Assembly (NCBI GenBank): GCA_947568835.1
Contig: CANOQG010000007.1
Coordinates: forward strand, 2,294,001 to 2,358,000
DNA length: 64,000 nucleotides
Source of the DNA: Protonemura montana
Lineage: Eukaryota > Arthropoda > Insecta > Plecoptera > Nemouridae
Direction: 5' to 3'
Shown: piece by piece, positions 50,501 through 62,546 of the stretch
Layout: every line of letters starts with the position of its first letter
Position numbering within the stretch: position 1 is the first letter of the stretch
The notes under the pieces: generated by a model
Told to the model about the DNA's origin: nothing
What the model saw: only the letters and a program-made list of their open reading frames with translations
Databases searched by the model: none
Made by a program: the position numbers and the translations under genes

Positions 50501-52215
50501 CCCATGTCTTGCCCCATGTTCCATGTCCTGCCCCATGTCCTGCCCCATGTCCTGCCCCATGTCCTTCCCTATGTCCTGTCCCATGTCCTGCCCCATGTCC
50601 TGCCCCATGTCCTGCTCCATGTCCTCCCCCTGTCCTGCCCCATGTCCCATGTCCTGCATCATGTCCTGCCCCATGTCCTGCCCCATGTCCTGCCCTATGT
50701 CTTGTCCCATGTCCTGCCCCATGTCCTGCCCCATGTCCTGCCCTATGTCCTGCCCCATGTCTTGCCCCATGTCCCATGTCCTGCCCCATGTCCTGCCCCA
50801 TGTCCTGCCCCATGTCCTGCCCTATGTCCTGCCCCATGTCCTGCCCCTTGTCCTGCCCCATGTCCTGCTCCATGTCCTGCCCCATGTCCCATGTCCTGCC
50901 CCATTTCCTGCCCCATGTCCTGCCCCATGTCCTGTCCCATGTCCTGCCTCATGTCCTGCCCCATGTCCTGCCCTATGTCCTGCCCCATGCCCTGCCCCAT
51001 GTCCTGCCCCATGTCCTGCCCTATGTCCTGCCCCATGTCCTGCCCTATGTCCTGTCCCATGTCCTGCTCCATGTCCTGCCCCATGTCCTGCCCCATGTCC
51101 CATGTCTTGCCCCATGTCCTGCCCCATGTCCTGCCCCATGTCCTGCCCTATGTCCTGCCCCATGTCCTGCCCTATGTCCTGTCCCATGTCCTGCTCCATG
51201 TCCTGCCCCATGTCCTGCCCCATGTCCCATGTCCTGCCCCATGTCCTGCCCCATGTCCCATGTCCTGCCCCATGTCCTGCCCCTTGTCCTGTCCCATTTC
51301 CTGCCCCATGTCCTACCCCATGTCCTGCCCCATGTCCTGCCCCATGTCCTGCCCCATGTCCTGCCTCATGTCCTGCCCCATGTCTTGCCCCATGTCCCAT
51401 GTCCTGCCCCATGTCCTGCCCCATGTCCTGCCCCATGTCCTGCCCTATGTCCTGTCTTATGTCCTGCCCCATGTAATGCCCCATGTCCTGCTCCATGTCC
51501 TCCCCCTGTCCTGCCCCATGTCCCATGTCCTGCCCCATTTCCTGCCCCATGTCCTGCCCCATGTCCTGCCCCATGTCCTGCCCCATGTCCTGTCCCATGT
51601 CCTGCCCCATGTCCTGCCCCATGTCCTGCCCCTAGTCCTGCCCTATGTCCTGTCCTATGTCCTGCCCCATGTCCTGCCCCATGTCCTGCCCCATGTCCTG
51701 CCCCATGTCCTGCCCCATGTCTTGCCCCATGTCCCATGTCCTGCCCCATGTCCTGCCCCATGTCCTGCCCCATGTCCTTCCCTATGTCCTGTCCCATGTC
51801 CTGCCCCATGTCCTGCCCCATGTCCTGCTCCATGTCCTCCCCCTGTCCTGCCCCATGTCCCATGTCCTGCCCCATGTCCTGCCCCATGTCCTGCCCCATG
51901 TCTTGCCCCATGTCCCATGTCCTGCCCCATGTCCTGCCCCATGTCCTGCCCCATGTCCTGCCCTATGTCCTGCCCCATGTCCTGCCCCTTGTCCTTCCCC
52001 ATGTCCTGCTCCATGTCCTGCCCCATGTCCCATGTCCTGCCCCATTTCCTGCCCCATGTCCTGCCCCATGTCCTGCCCCATGTCCTGCCCCATGTCCTGT
52101 CCCATGTCCTGCCCCATGTCCTGCCCCATGTCCTGCCCCTAGTCCTGCCCTATGTCCTGTCCCATGTCCTGCCCCATGTCCTGCCCCATGTCCTGTCCCA
52201 TGTCCTGCCTCATGT
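46306..52215 (+). repeat. 6,791-bp duplication, copy B (5.9 kb retained)
   Basis: The copy starts abruptly after the TAG unit at 46,301 with the sequence found at 39,515. It carries landmarks TAA 47,398, TAG 47,557, 48,064 and 49,016, TGA 49,950, TAA 51,474, and TAG 51,633 and 52,140. It stops near 52,215, where the 17.4-kb-offset block begins. Confidence 0.83.
47557..51632 (+). repeat. Type II HOR, copy 4 (4,076 bp)
   Basis: The landmarks TAG 47,557, 48,064 and 49,016, TGA 49,950 and TAA 51,474 repeat copy 2 exactly at offset 6,791. A private CTGTTCCATG unit lies near 48,883. Several - and + frames are identical or nearly so to copy 2, so the duplication is recent. Confidence 0.86.
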
Positions 52216-55068
52216 CCTGCCCCTAGTCCTGCCCTATGTCCTGTCCCATGTCCTGCCCCATGTCCTGCCCCATGTCCTGTCCCATGTCCTGCCTCATGTC
52301 CTGCCCCATGTCCTGCCCTATGTCCTGCCCCATGTCCTGCCCCATGTCCTGCCCCATGTCCTGCCCTATGTCCTGCCCCATGTCCTGCCCTATGTCCTGT
52401 CCCATGTCCTGCTCCATGTCCTGCCCCATGTCCTGCCCCATGTCCCATGTCCTGCCCCATGTCCTGCCCCATGTCCTGCCCATGTCATGCCCCATGTCCT
52501 GCCCCATGTCCTGCCCCATGTCCCATGTCCTGCCTCAGGTCCTGCCCCTTGTCCTGTCCTATTTCCTGCCCCATGTCCTGCCCCATGTCCTGCCCCGTGT
52601 CCTGCCCCATGTCCTGCCCCATGTTCTGCCCCATGTCCTGCCCCATGTCTTGCCCCATGTCCCATGTCCTGCCCCATGTCCTGCCCCATGTCCTGCCCCA
52701 TGTCCTTCCCTATGTCCTGTCCCATGTCCTGCCCCATGTCCTGCCCCATGTCCTGCCCCATGTCCTGCTCCATGTCCTTCCCCTGTCCAGCCCCATGTCC
52801 CATGTCCTGCCCCATGTCCTGCCACATGTCCTGCCCCATGTCCTGCCATATGTCCTGTCCCATGTCCTGCCCCATGTCCTGCCCTATGTCCTGCCCCATG
52901 TCCTGCCCCATGTCCTGCTCCATGTCCTGCCCCATGTCCTGCCCCATGTCCAATGTCTTGCCCCATATCCTGCCCTATGTCCTGCCCCATGTCCTGCCCC
53001 ATGTCCTGCCCATGTCCTGTCCCATGTCCTGCCCCATGTCATGCCCCATGTCCTGCCCCATGTCCTGCCCCATGTCCTATGTCCTGCCCCATGTCCTGCC
53101 CCTTGTCCTGTCCCATTTCCTGCCCCATGTCCTGCCCCATGTCCTGACCCATGTCCTGCCCCATGTCCTGCCCCATGTCCTGCCCCATGTCCTGCCCCAT
53201 GTCCTGCCCCATGTCCCATGTCCTGCCCCATGTCCTGCCCCTTGTCCTGTCCCATTTCCTGCCCCATGTCCTACCCCATGTCCTGCCCCATGTCCTGCCC
53301 CATGTCCTGCCCCATGTCCTGCCTCATGTCCTGCCCCATGTCTTGCCCCATGTCCCATGTCCTGCCCCATGTCCTGCCCCATGTTCTGCCCCATGTCCTG
53401 CCCTATGTCCTGTCTTATGTCCTGCCCCATGTAATGCCCCATGTCCTGCTCCATGTCCTCCCCCTGTCCTGCCCTCTATCTTATGTCCAGCCCCATGTCC
53501 TGCCTCATGGCCTGCCCCATGTCCTGCCCTATGTCCTGTCCCATGTCCTGCCCCATTTCCTGCCCCATGTCCTGCTCCATGTCCTGCCCCATGTCCTGCC
53601 CCATGTCCCGCTCCATGTCCTCCCCATGTCCTGCCTCATGTCCCATGTCCTGCCCCATGTCCTGCCCCATGTCCTGTCCCATGTCCTGCCCCATGTTTTG
53701 CCCCATGTCCTGTCCAATGTCCTGCCTCATGTCCTGCCCCATGTCCTGCCCCATGTCCTGCCCCATGTCCTGCCCCATGTCCTGTCCCATGTCCTGCCCC
53801 ATGTCATGCCCCATGTCCTGCCCCATGTCCTGCCCCATGTCCCATGTCCTGCCCCATGTCCTGCCCTTTGTCCTGTCCCATTTCCTGCCCCATGTCCTGC
53901 CCCATGTCCTGCCCCATGTCCTGCCCCATGTCCTGCCCCATGTCTTGCCCCATGTTCCATGTCCTGCCCCATGTCCTGCCCCATGTCCTGCCCCATGTCC
54001 TTCCCTTTGTCCTGTCCCATGTCCTGCCCCATGTCCTGCCCCATGTCCTGCTCCATGTCCTCCCCCTGTCCTGCCCCATGTCCCATGTCCTGCATCATGT
54101 CCTGCCCCATGTCCTGCCCCATGTCCTGCCCTATGTCTTGTCCCATGTCCTGCCCCATGTCCTGCCCCATGTCCTGCCCTATGTCCTGCCCCATGTCTTG
54201 CCCCATGTCCCATGTCCTGCCCCATGTCCTGCCCCATGTCCTGCCCCATGTCCTGCCCTATGTCCTGCCCCATGTCCTGCCCCTTGTCCTGCCCCATGTC
54301 CTGCTCCATGTCCTGCCCCATGTCCCATGTCCTGCCCCATGTCCTGCCCCATGTCCTGCCCCATGTCCTGTCCCATGTCCTGCCTCATGTCCTGCCCCAT
54401 GTCCTGCCCTATGTCCTGCCCCATGCCCTGCCCCATGTCCTGCCCCATGTCCTGCCCTATGTCCTGCCCCATGTCCTGCCCTATGTCCTGTCCCATGTCC
54501 TGCTCCATGTCCTGCCCCATGTCCTGCCCCATGTCCCATGTCTTGCCCCATGTCCTGCCCCATGTCCTGCCCCATGTCCTGCCCTATGTCCTGCCCCATG
54601 TCCTGCCCTATGTCCTGTCCCATGTCCTGCTCCATGTCCTGCCCCATGTCCTGCCCCATGTCCCATGTCCTGCCCCATGTCCTGCCCCATGTCCCATGTC
54701 CTGCCCCATGTCCTGCCCCTTGTCCTGTCCCATTTCCTGCCCCATGTCCTACCCCATGTCCTGCCCCATGTCCTGCCCCATGTCCTGCCCCATGTCCTGC
54801 CTCATGTCCTGCCCCATGTCTTGCCCCATGTCCCATGTCCTGCCCCATGTCCTGCCCCATGTCCTGCCCCATGTCCTGCCCTATGTCCTGTCTTATGTCC
54901 TGCCCCATGTAATGCCCCATGTCCTGCTCCATGTCCTCCCCCTGTCCTGCCCCATGTCCCATGTCCTGCCCCATTTCCTGCCCCATGTCCTGCCCCATGT
55001 CCTGCCCCATGTCCTGCCCCATGTCCTGTCCCATGTCCTGCCCCATGTCCTGCCCCATGTCCTGCCCC
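51633..55068 (+). repeat. Type II/type I hybrid HOR, copy 5 (3,436 bp)
   Basis: The pattern is TAG 51,633, 507 bp to TAG 52,140, only 84 bp to TAG 52,224, 921 bp to TGA 53,145, 287 bp to TAA 53,432, 1,478 bp to TAA 54,910, then 159 bp. The first 590 bp are type II. From 52,224 the sequence is a copy of 34,797 onward, with the type I spacing (921 and 287). The 84-bp step is the scar of the joining event. Confidence 0.85.
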
Positions 55069-58000
55069 TAGTCCTGCCCTATGTCCTGTCCTATGTCCTG
55101 CCCCATGTCCTGCCCCATGTCCTGCCCCATGTCCTGCCCCATGTCCTGCCCCATGTCTTGCCCCATGTCCCATGTCCTGCCCCATGTCCTGCCCCATGTC
55201 CTGCCCCATGTCCTTCCCTATGTCCTGTCCCATGTCCTGCCCCATGTCCTGCCCCATGTCCTGCTCCATGTCCTCCCCCTGTCCTGCCCCATGTCCCATG
55301 TCCTGCCCCATGTCCTGCCCCATGTCCTGCCCCATGTCTTGCCCCATGTCCCATGTCCTGCCCCATGTCCTGCCCCATGTCCTGCCCCATGTCCTGCCCT
55401 ATGTCCTGCCCCATGTCCTGCCCCTTGTCCTTCCCCATGTCCTGCTCCATGTCCTGCCCCATGTCCCATGTCCTGCCCCATTTCCTGCCCCATGTCCTGC
55501 CCCATGTCCTGCCCCATGTCCTGCCCCATGTCCTGTCCCATGTCCTGCCCCATGTCCTGCCCCATGTTCTGCCCCTAGTCCTGCCCTATGTCCTGTCCCA
55601 TGTCCTGCCCCATGTCCTGCCCCATGTCCTGTCCCATGTCCTGCCTCATGTCCTGCCCCATGTCCTGCCCTATGTCCTGCCCCATGTCCTGCCCCATGTC
55701 CTGCCCCATGTCCTGCCCTATGTCCTGCCCCATGTCCTGCCCTATGTCCTGTCCCATGTCCTGCTCCATGTCCTGCCCCATGTCCTGCCCCATGTCCCAT
55801 GTCCTGCCCCATGTCCTGCCCCATGTCATGCCCCATGTCCTGCCCCATGTCCTGCCCCATGTCCCATGTCCTGCCTCATGTCCTGCCCCTTGTCCTGTCC
55901 TATTTCCTGCCCCATGTCCTGCCCCATGTCCTGCCCCGTGTCCTGCCCCATGTCCTGCCCCATGTTCTGCCCCATGTCCTGCCCCATGTCTTGCCCCATG
56001 TCCCATGTCCTGCCCCATGTCCTGCCCCATGTCCTGCCCCATGTCCTTCCCTATGTCCTGTCCCATGTCCTGCCCCATGTCCTGCCCCATGTCCTGCCCC
56101 ATGTCCTGCTCCATGTCCTTCCCCTGTCCAGCCCCATGTCCCATGTCCTGCCCCATGTCCTGCCACATGTCCTGCCCCATGTCCTGCCATATGTCCTGTC
56201 CCATGTCCTGCCCCATGTCCTGCCCTATGTCCTGCCCCATGTCCTGCCCCATGTCCTGCTCCATGTCCTGCCCCATGTCCTGCCCCATGTCCAATGTCTT
56301 GCCCCATATCCTGCCCTATGTCCTGCCCCATGTCCTGCCCCATGTCCTGCCCATGTCCTGTCCCATGTCCTGCCCCATGTCATGCCCCATGTCCTGCCCC
56401 ATGTCCTGCCCCATGTCCTATGTCCTGCCCCATGTCCTGCCCCTTGTCCTGTCCCATTTCCTGCCCCATGTCCTGCCCCATGTCCTGACCCATGTCCTGC
56501 CCCATGTCCTGCCCCATGTCCTGCCGTATGTCCTGCCCCATGTCCTGCCCCATGTCCTGCCCTATGTCCTGTCCCATGTCCTGTCCCATGTCATGTCCCA
56601 TGTCCTGCTCCATGTCCTGCCCCATGTCCTGCCCCATGTCCCATGTTTTGCCCCATTTCCTGCCCCATGTCCTGCTCCATGTCCTGCCCCATGTCCTGCC
56701 CCATGTCCCGCTCCATGTCCTCCCCATGTCCTGCCTCATGTCCCATGTCCTGCCCCATGTCCTGCCCCATGTCCTGTCCCATGTCCTGCCCCATGTTTTG
56801 CCCCATGTCCTGTCCAATGTCCTGCCTCATGTCCTGCCCCATGTCCTGCCCCATGTCCTGCCCCATGTCCTGCCCCATGTCCTGTCCCATGTCCTGCCCC
56901 ATGTCATGCCCCATGTCCTGCCCCATGTCCTGCCCCATGTCCCATGTCCTGCCCCATGTCCTGCCCTTTGTCCTGTCCCATTTCCTGCCCCATGTCCTGC
57001 CCCATGTCCTGCCCCATGTCCTGCCCCATGTCCTGCCCCATGTCTTGCCCCATGTTCCATGTCCTGCCCCATGTCCTGCCCCATGTCCTGCCCCATGTCC
57101 TTCCCTATGTCCTGTCCCATGTCCTGCCCCATGTCCTGCCCCATGTCCTGCTCCATGTCCTCCCCCTGTCCTGCCCCATGTCCCATGTCCTGCATCATGT
57201 CCTGCCCCATGTCCTGCCCCATGTCCTGCCCTATGTCTTGTCCCATGTCCTGCCCCATGTCCTGCCCCATGACCTGCCCTATGTCCTGCCCCATGTCTTG
57301 CCCCATGTCCCATGTCCTGCCCCATGTCCTGCCCCATGTCCTGCCCCATGTCCTGCCCTATGTCCTGCCCCATGTCCTGCCCCTTGTCCTGCCCCATGTC
57401 CTGCTCCATGTCCTGCCCCATGTCCCATGTCCTGCCCCATTTCCTGCCCCATGTCCTGCCCCATGTCCTGTCCCATGTCCTGCCTCATGTCCTGCCCCAT
57501 GTCCTGCCCTATGTCCTGCCCCATGCCCTGCCCCATGTCCTGCCCCATGTCCTGCCCTATGTCCTGCCCCATGTCCTGCCCTATGTCCTGTCCCATGTCC
57601 TGCTCCATGTCCTGCCCCATGTCCTGCCCCATGTCCCATGTCTTGCCCCATGTCCTGCCCCATGTCCTGCCCCATGTCCTGCCCTATGTCCTGCCCCATG
57701 TCCTGCCCTATGTCCTGTCCCATGTCCTGCTCCATGTCCTGCCCCATGTCCTGCCCCATGTCCCATGTCCTGCCCCATGTCCTGCCCCATGTCCCATGTC
57801 CTGCCCCATGTCCTGCCCCTTGTCCTGTCCCATTTCCTGCCCCATGTCCTACCCCATGTCCTGCCCCATGTCCTGCCCCATGTCCTGCCCCATGTCCTGC
57901 CTCATGTCCTGCCCCATGTCTTGCCCCATGTCCCATGTCCTGCCCCATGTCCTGCCCCATGTCCTGCCCCATGTCCTGCCCTATGTCCTGTCTTATGTCC

Positions 58001-58168
58001 TGCCCCATGTAATGCCCCATGTCCTGCTCCATGTCCTCCCCCTGTCCTGCCCCATGTCCCATGTCCTGCCCCATTTCCTGCCCCATGTCCTGCCCCATGT
58101 CCTGCCCCATGTCCTGCCCCATGTCCTGTCCCATGTCCTGCCCCATGTCCTGCCCCATGTCCTGCCCA
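55069..58168 (+). repeat. Type II HOR, copy 6 (3,100 bp)
   Basis: The pattern is TAG 55,069, 507 bp to TAG 55,576, 910 bp to TGA 56,486, 1,524 bp to TAA 58,010, then 159 bp. It equals copy 1 at offset 17,427, becoming 17,403 after loss of 24 bp (two units) near 55,810, before a CATGCCCC unit. An ATGTTCTG variant precedes the TAG at 55,576. Confidence 0.86.
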
Positions 58169-59953
58169 TAGTCCTGCCCTATGTCCTGTCCTATGTCCTG
58201 CCCCATGTCCTGCCCCATGTCCTGCCCCATGTCCTGCCCCATGTCCTGCCCCATGTCTTGCCCCATGTCCCATGTCCTGCCCCATGTCCTGCCCCATGTC
58301 CTGCCCCATGTCCTTCCCTATGTCCTGTCCCATGTCCTGCCCCATGTCCTGCCCCATGTCCTGCTCCATGTCCTCCCCCTGTCCTGCCCCATGTCCCATG
58401 TCCTGCCCCATGTCCTGCCCCATGTCCTGCCCCATGTCTTGCCCCATGTCCCATGTCCTGCCCCATGTCCTGCCCCATGTCCTGCCCCATGTCCTGCCCT
58501 ATGTCCTGCCCCATGTCCTGCCCCTTGTCCTTCCCCATGTCCTGCTCCATGTCCTGCCCCATGTCCCATGTCCTGCCCCATTTCCTGCCCCATGTCCTGC
58601 CCCATGTCCTGCCCCATGTCCTGCCCCATGTCCTGTCCCATGTCCTGCCCCATGTCCTGCCCCATGTCCTGCCCCTAGTCCTGCCCTATGTCCTGTCCCA
58701 TGTCCTGCCCCATGTCCTGCCCCATGTCCTGTCCCATGTCCTGCCTCATGTCCTGCCCCATGTCCTGCCCTATGTCCTGCCCCATGTCCTGCCCCATGTC
58801 CTGCCCCATGTCCTGCCCTATGTCCTGCCCCATGTCCTGCCCTATGTCCTGTCCCATGTCCTGCTCCATGTCCTGCCCCATGTCCTGCCCCATGTCCCAT
58901 GTCCTGCCCCATGTCCTGCCCCATGTCCTGTCCCATGTCCTGCCCCATGTCATGCCCCATGTCCTGCCCCATGTCCTGCCCCATGTCCCATGTCCTGCCT
59001 CATGTCCTGCCCCTTGTCCTGTCCTATTTCCTGCCCCATGTCCTGCCCCATGTCCTGCCCCGTGTCCTGCCCCATGTCCTGCCCCATGTTCTGCCCCATG
59101 TCCTGCCCCATGTCTTGCCCCATGTCCCATGTCCTGCCCCATGTCCTGCCCCATGTCCTGCCCCATGTCCTTCCCTATGTCCTGTCCCATGTCCTGCCCC
59201 ATGTCCTGCCCCATGTCCTGCCCCATGTCCTGCTCCATGTCCTTCCCCTGTCCAGCCCCATGTCCCATGTCCTGCCCCATGTCCTGCCACATGTCCTGCC
59301 CCATGTCCTGCCATATGTCCTGTCCCATGTCCTGCCCCATGTCCTGCCCTATGTCCTGCCCCATGTCCTGCCCCATGTCCTGCTCCATGTCCTGCCCCAT
59401 GTCCTGCCCCATGTCCAATGTCTTGCCCCATATCCTGCCCTATGTCCTGCCCCATGTCCTGCCCCATGTCCTGCCCATGTCCTGTCCCATGTCCTGCCCC
59501 ATGTCATGCCCCATGTCCTGCCCCATGTCCTGCCCCATGTCCTATGTCCTGCCCCATGTCCTGCCCCTTGTCCTGTCCCATGTCCTGTCCCATGTCCTGC
59601 CCCATGTCCTGCCCCATGTCCTGCCCCTAGTCCTGCCCTATGTCCTGTCCCATGTCCTGCCCCATGTCCTGCCCCATGTCCTGTCCCATGTCCTGCCTCA
59701 TGTCCTGCCCCATGTCCTGCCCTATGTCCTGCCCCATGTCCTGCCCCATGTCCTGCCCCATGTCCTGCCCTATGTCCTGCCCCATGTCCTGCCCTATGTC
59801 CTGTCCCATGTCCTGCTCCATGTCCTGCCCCATGTCCTGCCCCATGTCCCATGTCCTGCCCCATGTCCTGCCCCATGTCCTGTCCCATGTCCTGCCCCAT
59901 GTCATGCCCCATGTCCTGCCCCATGTCCTGCCCCATGTCCCATGTCCTGCCCC
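55576..59953 (+). repeat. 4,378-bp tandem duplication, copy A
   Basis: TAG 55,576, TGA 56,486, the CCATGACCTG unit at 57,270, TAA 58,010 and TAG 58,169, 58,676 and 59,628 lie in this segment. Each except the last, which would fall at 64,006, recurs 4,378 bp later inside the window. TAG-TGA spacing is 910 bp in both copies and nowhere else in the window. Confidence 0.84.
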
Positions 59954-62546
59954 TAGTCCTGCCCTATGTCCTGTCCCATGTCCTGCCCCATGTCCTGCCC
60001 CATGTCCTGTCCCATGTCCTGCCTCATGTCCTGCCCCATGTCCTGCCCTATGTCCTGCCCCATGTCCTGCCCCATGTCCTGCCCCATGTCCTGCCCTATG
60101 TCCTGCCCCATGTCCTGCCCTATGTCCTGTCCCATGTCCTGCTCCATGTCCTGCCCCATGTCCTGCCCCATGTCCCATGTCCTGCCCCATGTCCTGCCCC
60201 ATGTCATGCCCCATGTCCTGCCCCATGTCCTGCCCCATGTCCCATGTCCTGCCTCATGTCCTGCCCCTTGTCCTGTCCTATTTCCTGCCCCATGTCCTGC
60301 CCCATGTCCTGCCCCGTGTCCTGCCCCATGTCCTGCCCCATGTTCTGCCCCATGTCCTGCCCCATGTCTTGCCCCATGTCCCATGTCCTGCCCCATGTCC
60401 TGCCCCATGTCCTGCCCCATGTCCTTCCCTATGTCCTGTCCCATGTCCTGCCCCATGTCCTGCCCCATGTCCTGCCCCATGTCCTGCTCCATGTCCTTCC
60501 CCTGTCCAGCCCCATGTCCCATGTCCTGCCCCATGTCCTGCCACATGTCCTGCCCCATGTCCTGCCATATGTCCTGTCCCATGTCCTGCCCCATGTCCTG
60601 CCCTATGTCCTGCCCCATGTCCTGCCCCATGTCCTGCTCCATGTCCTGCCCCATGTCCTGCCCCATGTCCAATGTCTTGCCCCATATCCTGCCCTATGTC
60701 CTGCCCCATGTCCTGCCCCATGTCCTGCCCATGTCCTGTCCCATGTCCTGCCCCATGTCATGCCCCATGTCCTGCCCCATGTCCTGCCCCATGTCCTATG
60801 TCCTGCCCCATGTCCTGCCCCTTGTCCTGTCCCATTTCCTGCCCCATGTCCTGCCCCATGTCCTGACCCATGTCCTGCCCCATGTCCTGCCCCATGTCCT
60901 GCCGTATGTCCTGCCCCATGTCCTGCCCCATGTCCTGCCCTATGTCCTGTCCCATGTCCTGTCCCATGTCATGTCCCATGTCCTGCTCCATGTCCTGCCC
61001 CATGTCCTGCCCCATGTCCCATGTTTTGCCCCATTTCCTGCCCCATGTCCTGCTCCATGTCCTGCCCCATGTCCTGCCCCATGTCCCGCTCCATGTCCTC
61101 CCCATGTCCTGCCTCATGTCCCATGTCCTGCCCCATGTCCTGCCCCATGTCCTGTCCCATGTCCTGCCCCATGTTTTGCCCCATGTCCTGTCCAATGTCC
61201 TGCCTCATGTCCTGCCCCATGTCCTGCCCCATGTCCTGCCCCATGTCCTGCCCCATGTCCTGTCCCATGTCCTGCCCCATGTCATGCCCCATGTCCTGCC
61301 CCATGTCCTGCCCCATGTCCCATGTCCTGCCCCATGTCCTGCCCTTTGTCCTGTCCCATTTCCTGCCCCATGTCCTGCCCCATGTCCTGCCCCATGTCCT
61401 GCCCCATGTCCTGCCCCATGTCTTGCCCCATGTTCCATGTCCTGCCCCATGTCCTGCCCCATGTCCTGCCCCATGTCCTTCCCTATGTCCTGTCCCATGT
61501 CCTGCCCCATGTCCTGCCCCATGTCCTGCTCCATGTCCTCCCCCTGTCCTGCCCCATGTCCCATGTCCTGCATCATGTCCTGCCCCATGTCCTGCCCCAT
61601 GTCCTGCCCTATGTCTTGTCCCATGTCCTGCCCCATGTCCTGCCCCATGACCTGCCCTATGTCCTGCCCCATGTCTTGCCCCATGTCCCATGTCCTGCCC
61701 CATGTCCTGCCCCATGTCCTGCCCCATGTCCTGCCCTATGTCCTGCCCCATGTCCTGCCCCTTGTCCTGCCCCATGTCCTGCTCCATGTCCTGCCCCATG
61801 TCCCATGTCCTGCCCCATTTCCTGCCCCATGTCCTGCCCCATGTCCTGTCCCATGTCCTGCCTCATGTCCTGCCCCATGTCCTGCCCTATGTCCTGCCCC
61901 ATGCCCTGCCCCATGTCCTGCCCCATGTCCTGCCCTATGTCCTGCCCCATGTCCTGCCCTATGTCCTGTCCCATGTCCTGCTCCATGTCCTGCCCCATGT
62001 CCTGCCCCATGTCCCATGTCTTGCCCCATGTCCTGCCCCATGTCCTGCCCCATGTCCTGCCCTATGTCCTGCCCCATGTCCTGCCCTATGTCCTGTCCCA
62101 TGTCCTGCTCCATGTCCTGCCCCATGTCCTGCCCCATGTCCCATGTCCTGCCCCATGTCCTGCCCCATGTCCCATGTCCTGCCCCATGTCCTGCCCCTTG
62201 TCCTGTCCCATTTCCTGCCCCATGTCCTACCCCATGTCCTGCCCCATGTCCTGCCCCATGTCCTGCCCCATGTCCTGCCTCATGTCCTGCCCCATGTCTT
62301 GCCCCATGTCCCATGTCCTGCCCCATGTCCTGCCCCATGTCCTGCCCCATGTCCTGCCCTATGTCCTGTCTTATGTCCTGCCCCATGTAATGCCCCATGT
62401 CCTGCTCCATGTCCTCCCCCTGTCCTGCCCCATGTCCCATGTCCTGCCCCATTTCCTGCCCCATGTCCTGCCCCATGTCCTGCCCCATGTCCTGCCCCAT
62501 GTCCTGTCCCATGTCCTGCCCCATGTCCTGCCCCATGTCCTGCCCC
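58169..62546 (+). repeat. Type II HOR, copy 7 (4,378 bp)
   Basis: The pattern is TAG 58,169 (here in a CCCATAG unit), 507 bp to TAG 58,676, 952 bp to TAG 59,628, 326 bp to TAG 59,954, 910 bp to TGA 60,864, 1,524 bp to TAA 62,388, then 159 bp. The 326-bp step is a truncated start that breaks off at 59,953 and restarts at the equivalent of 55,576. Confidence 0.86.

Larger units (their letters stand above)
52224..59953 (+). repeat. Large duplicated block, copy B (partner 34,797-42,550)
   Basis: This block keeps the order and spacing of copy A, apart from a 24-bp loss near 55,810 and scattered single-base changes, such as CCTGCCTCAGG near 52,535 and CCCATAG at 58,168. The presence of these private changes argues that it is a real second copy and not an assembly echo. 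Confidence 0.82.
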
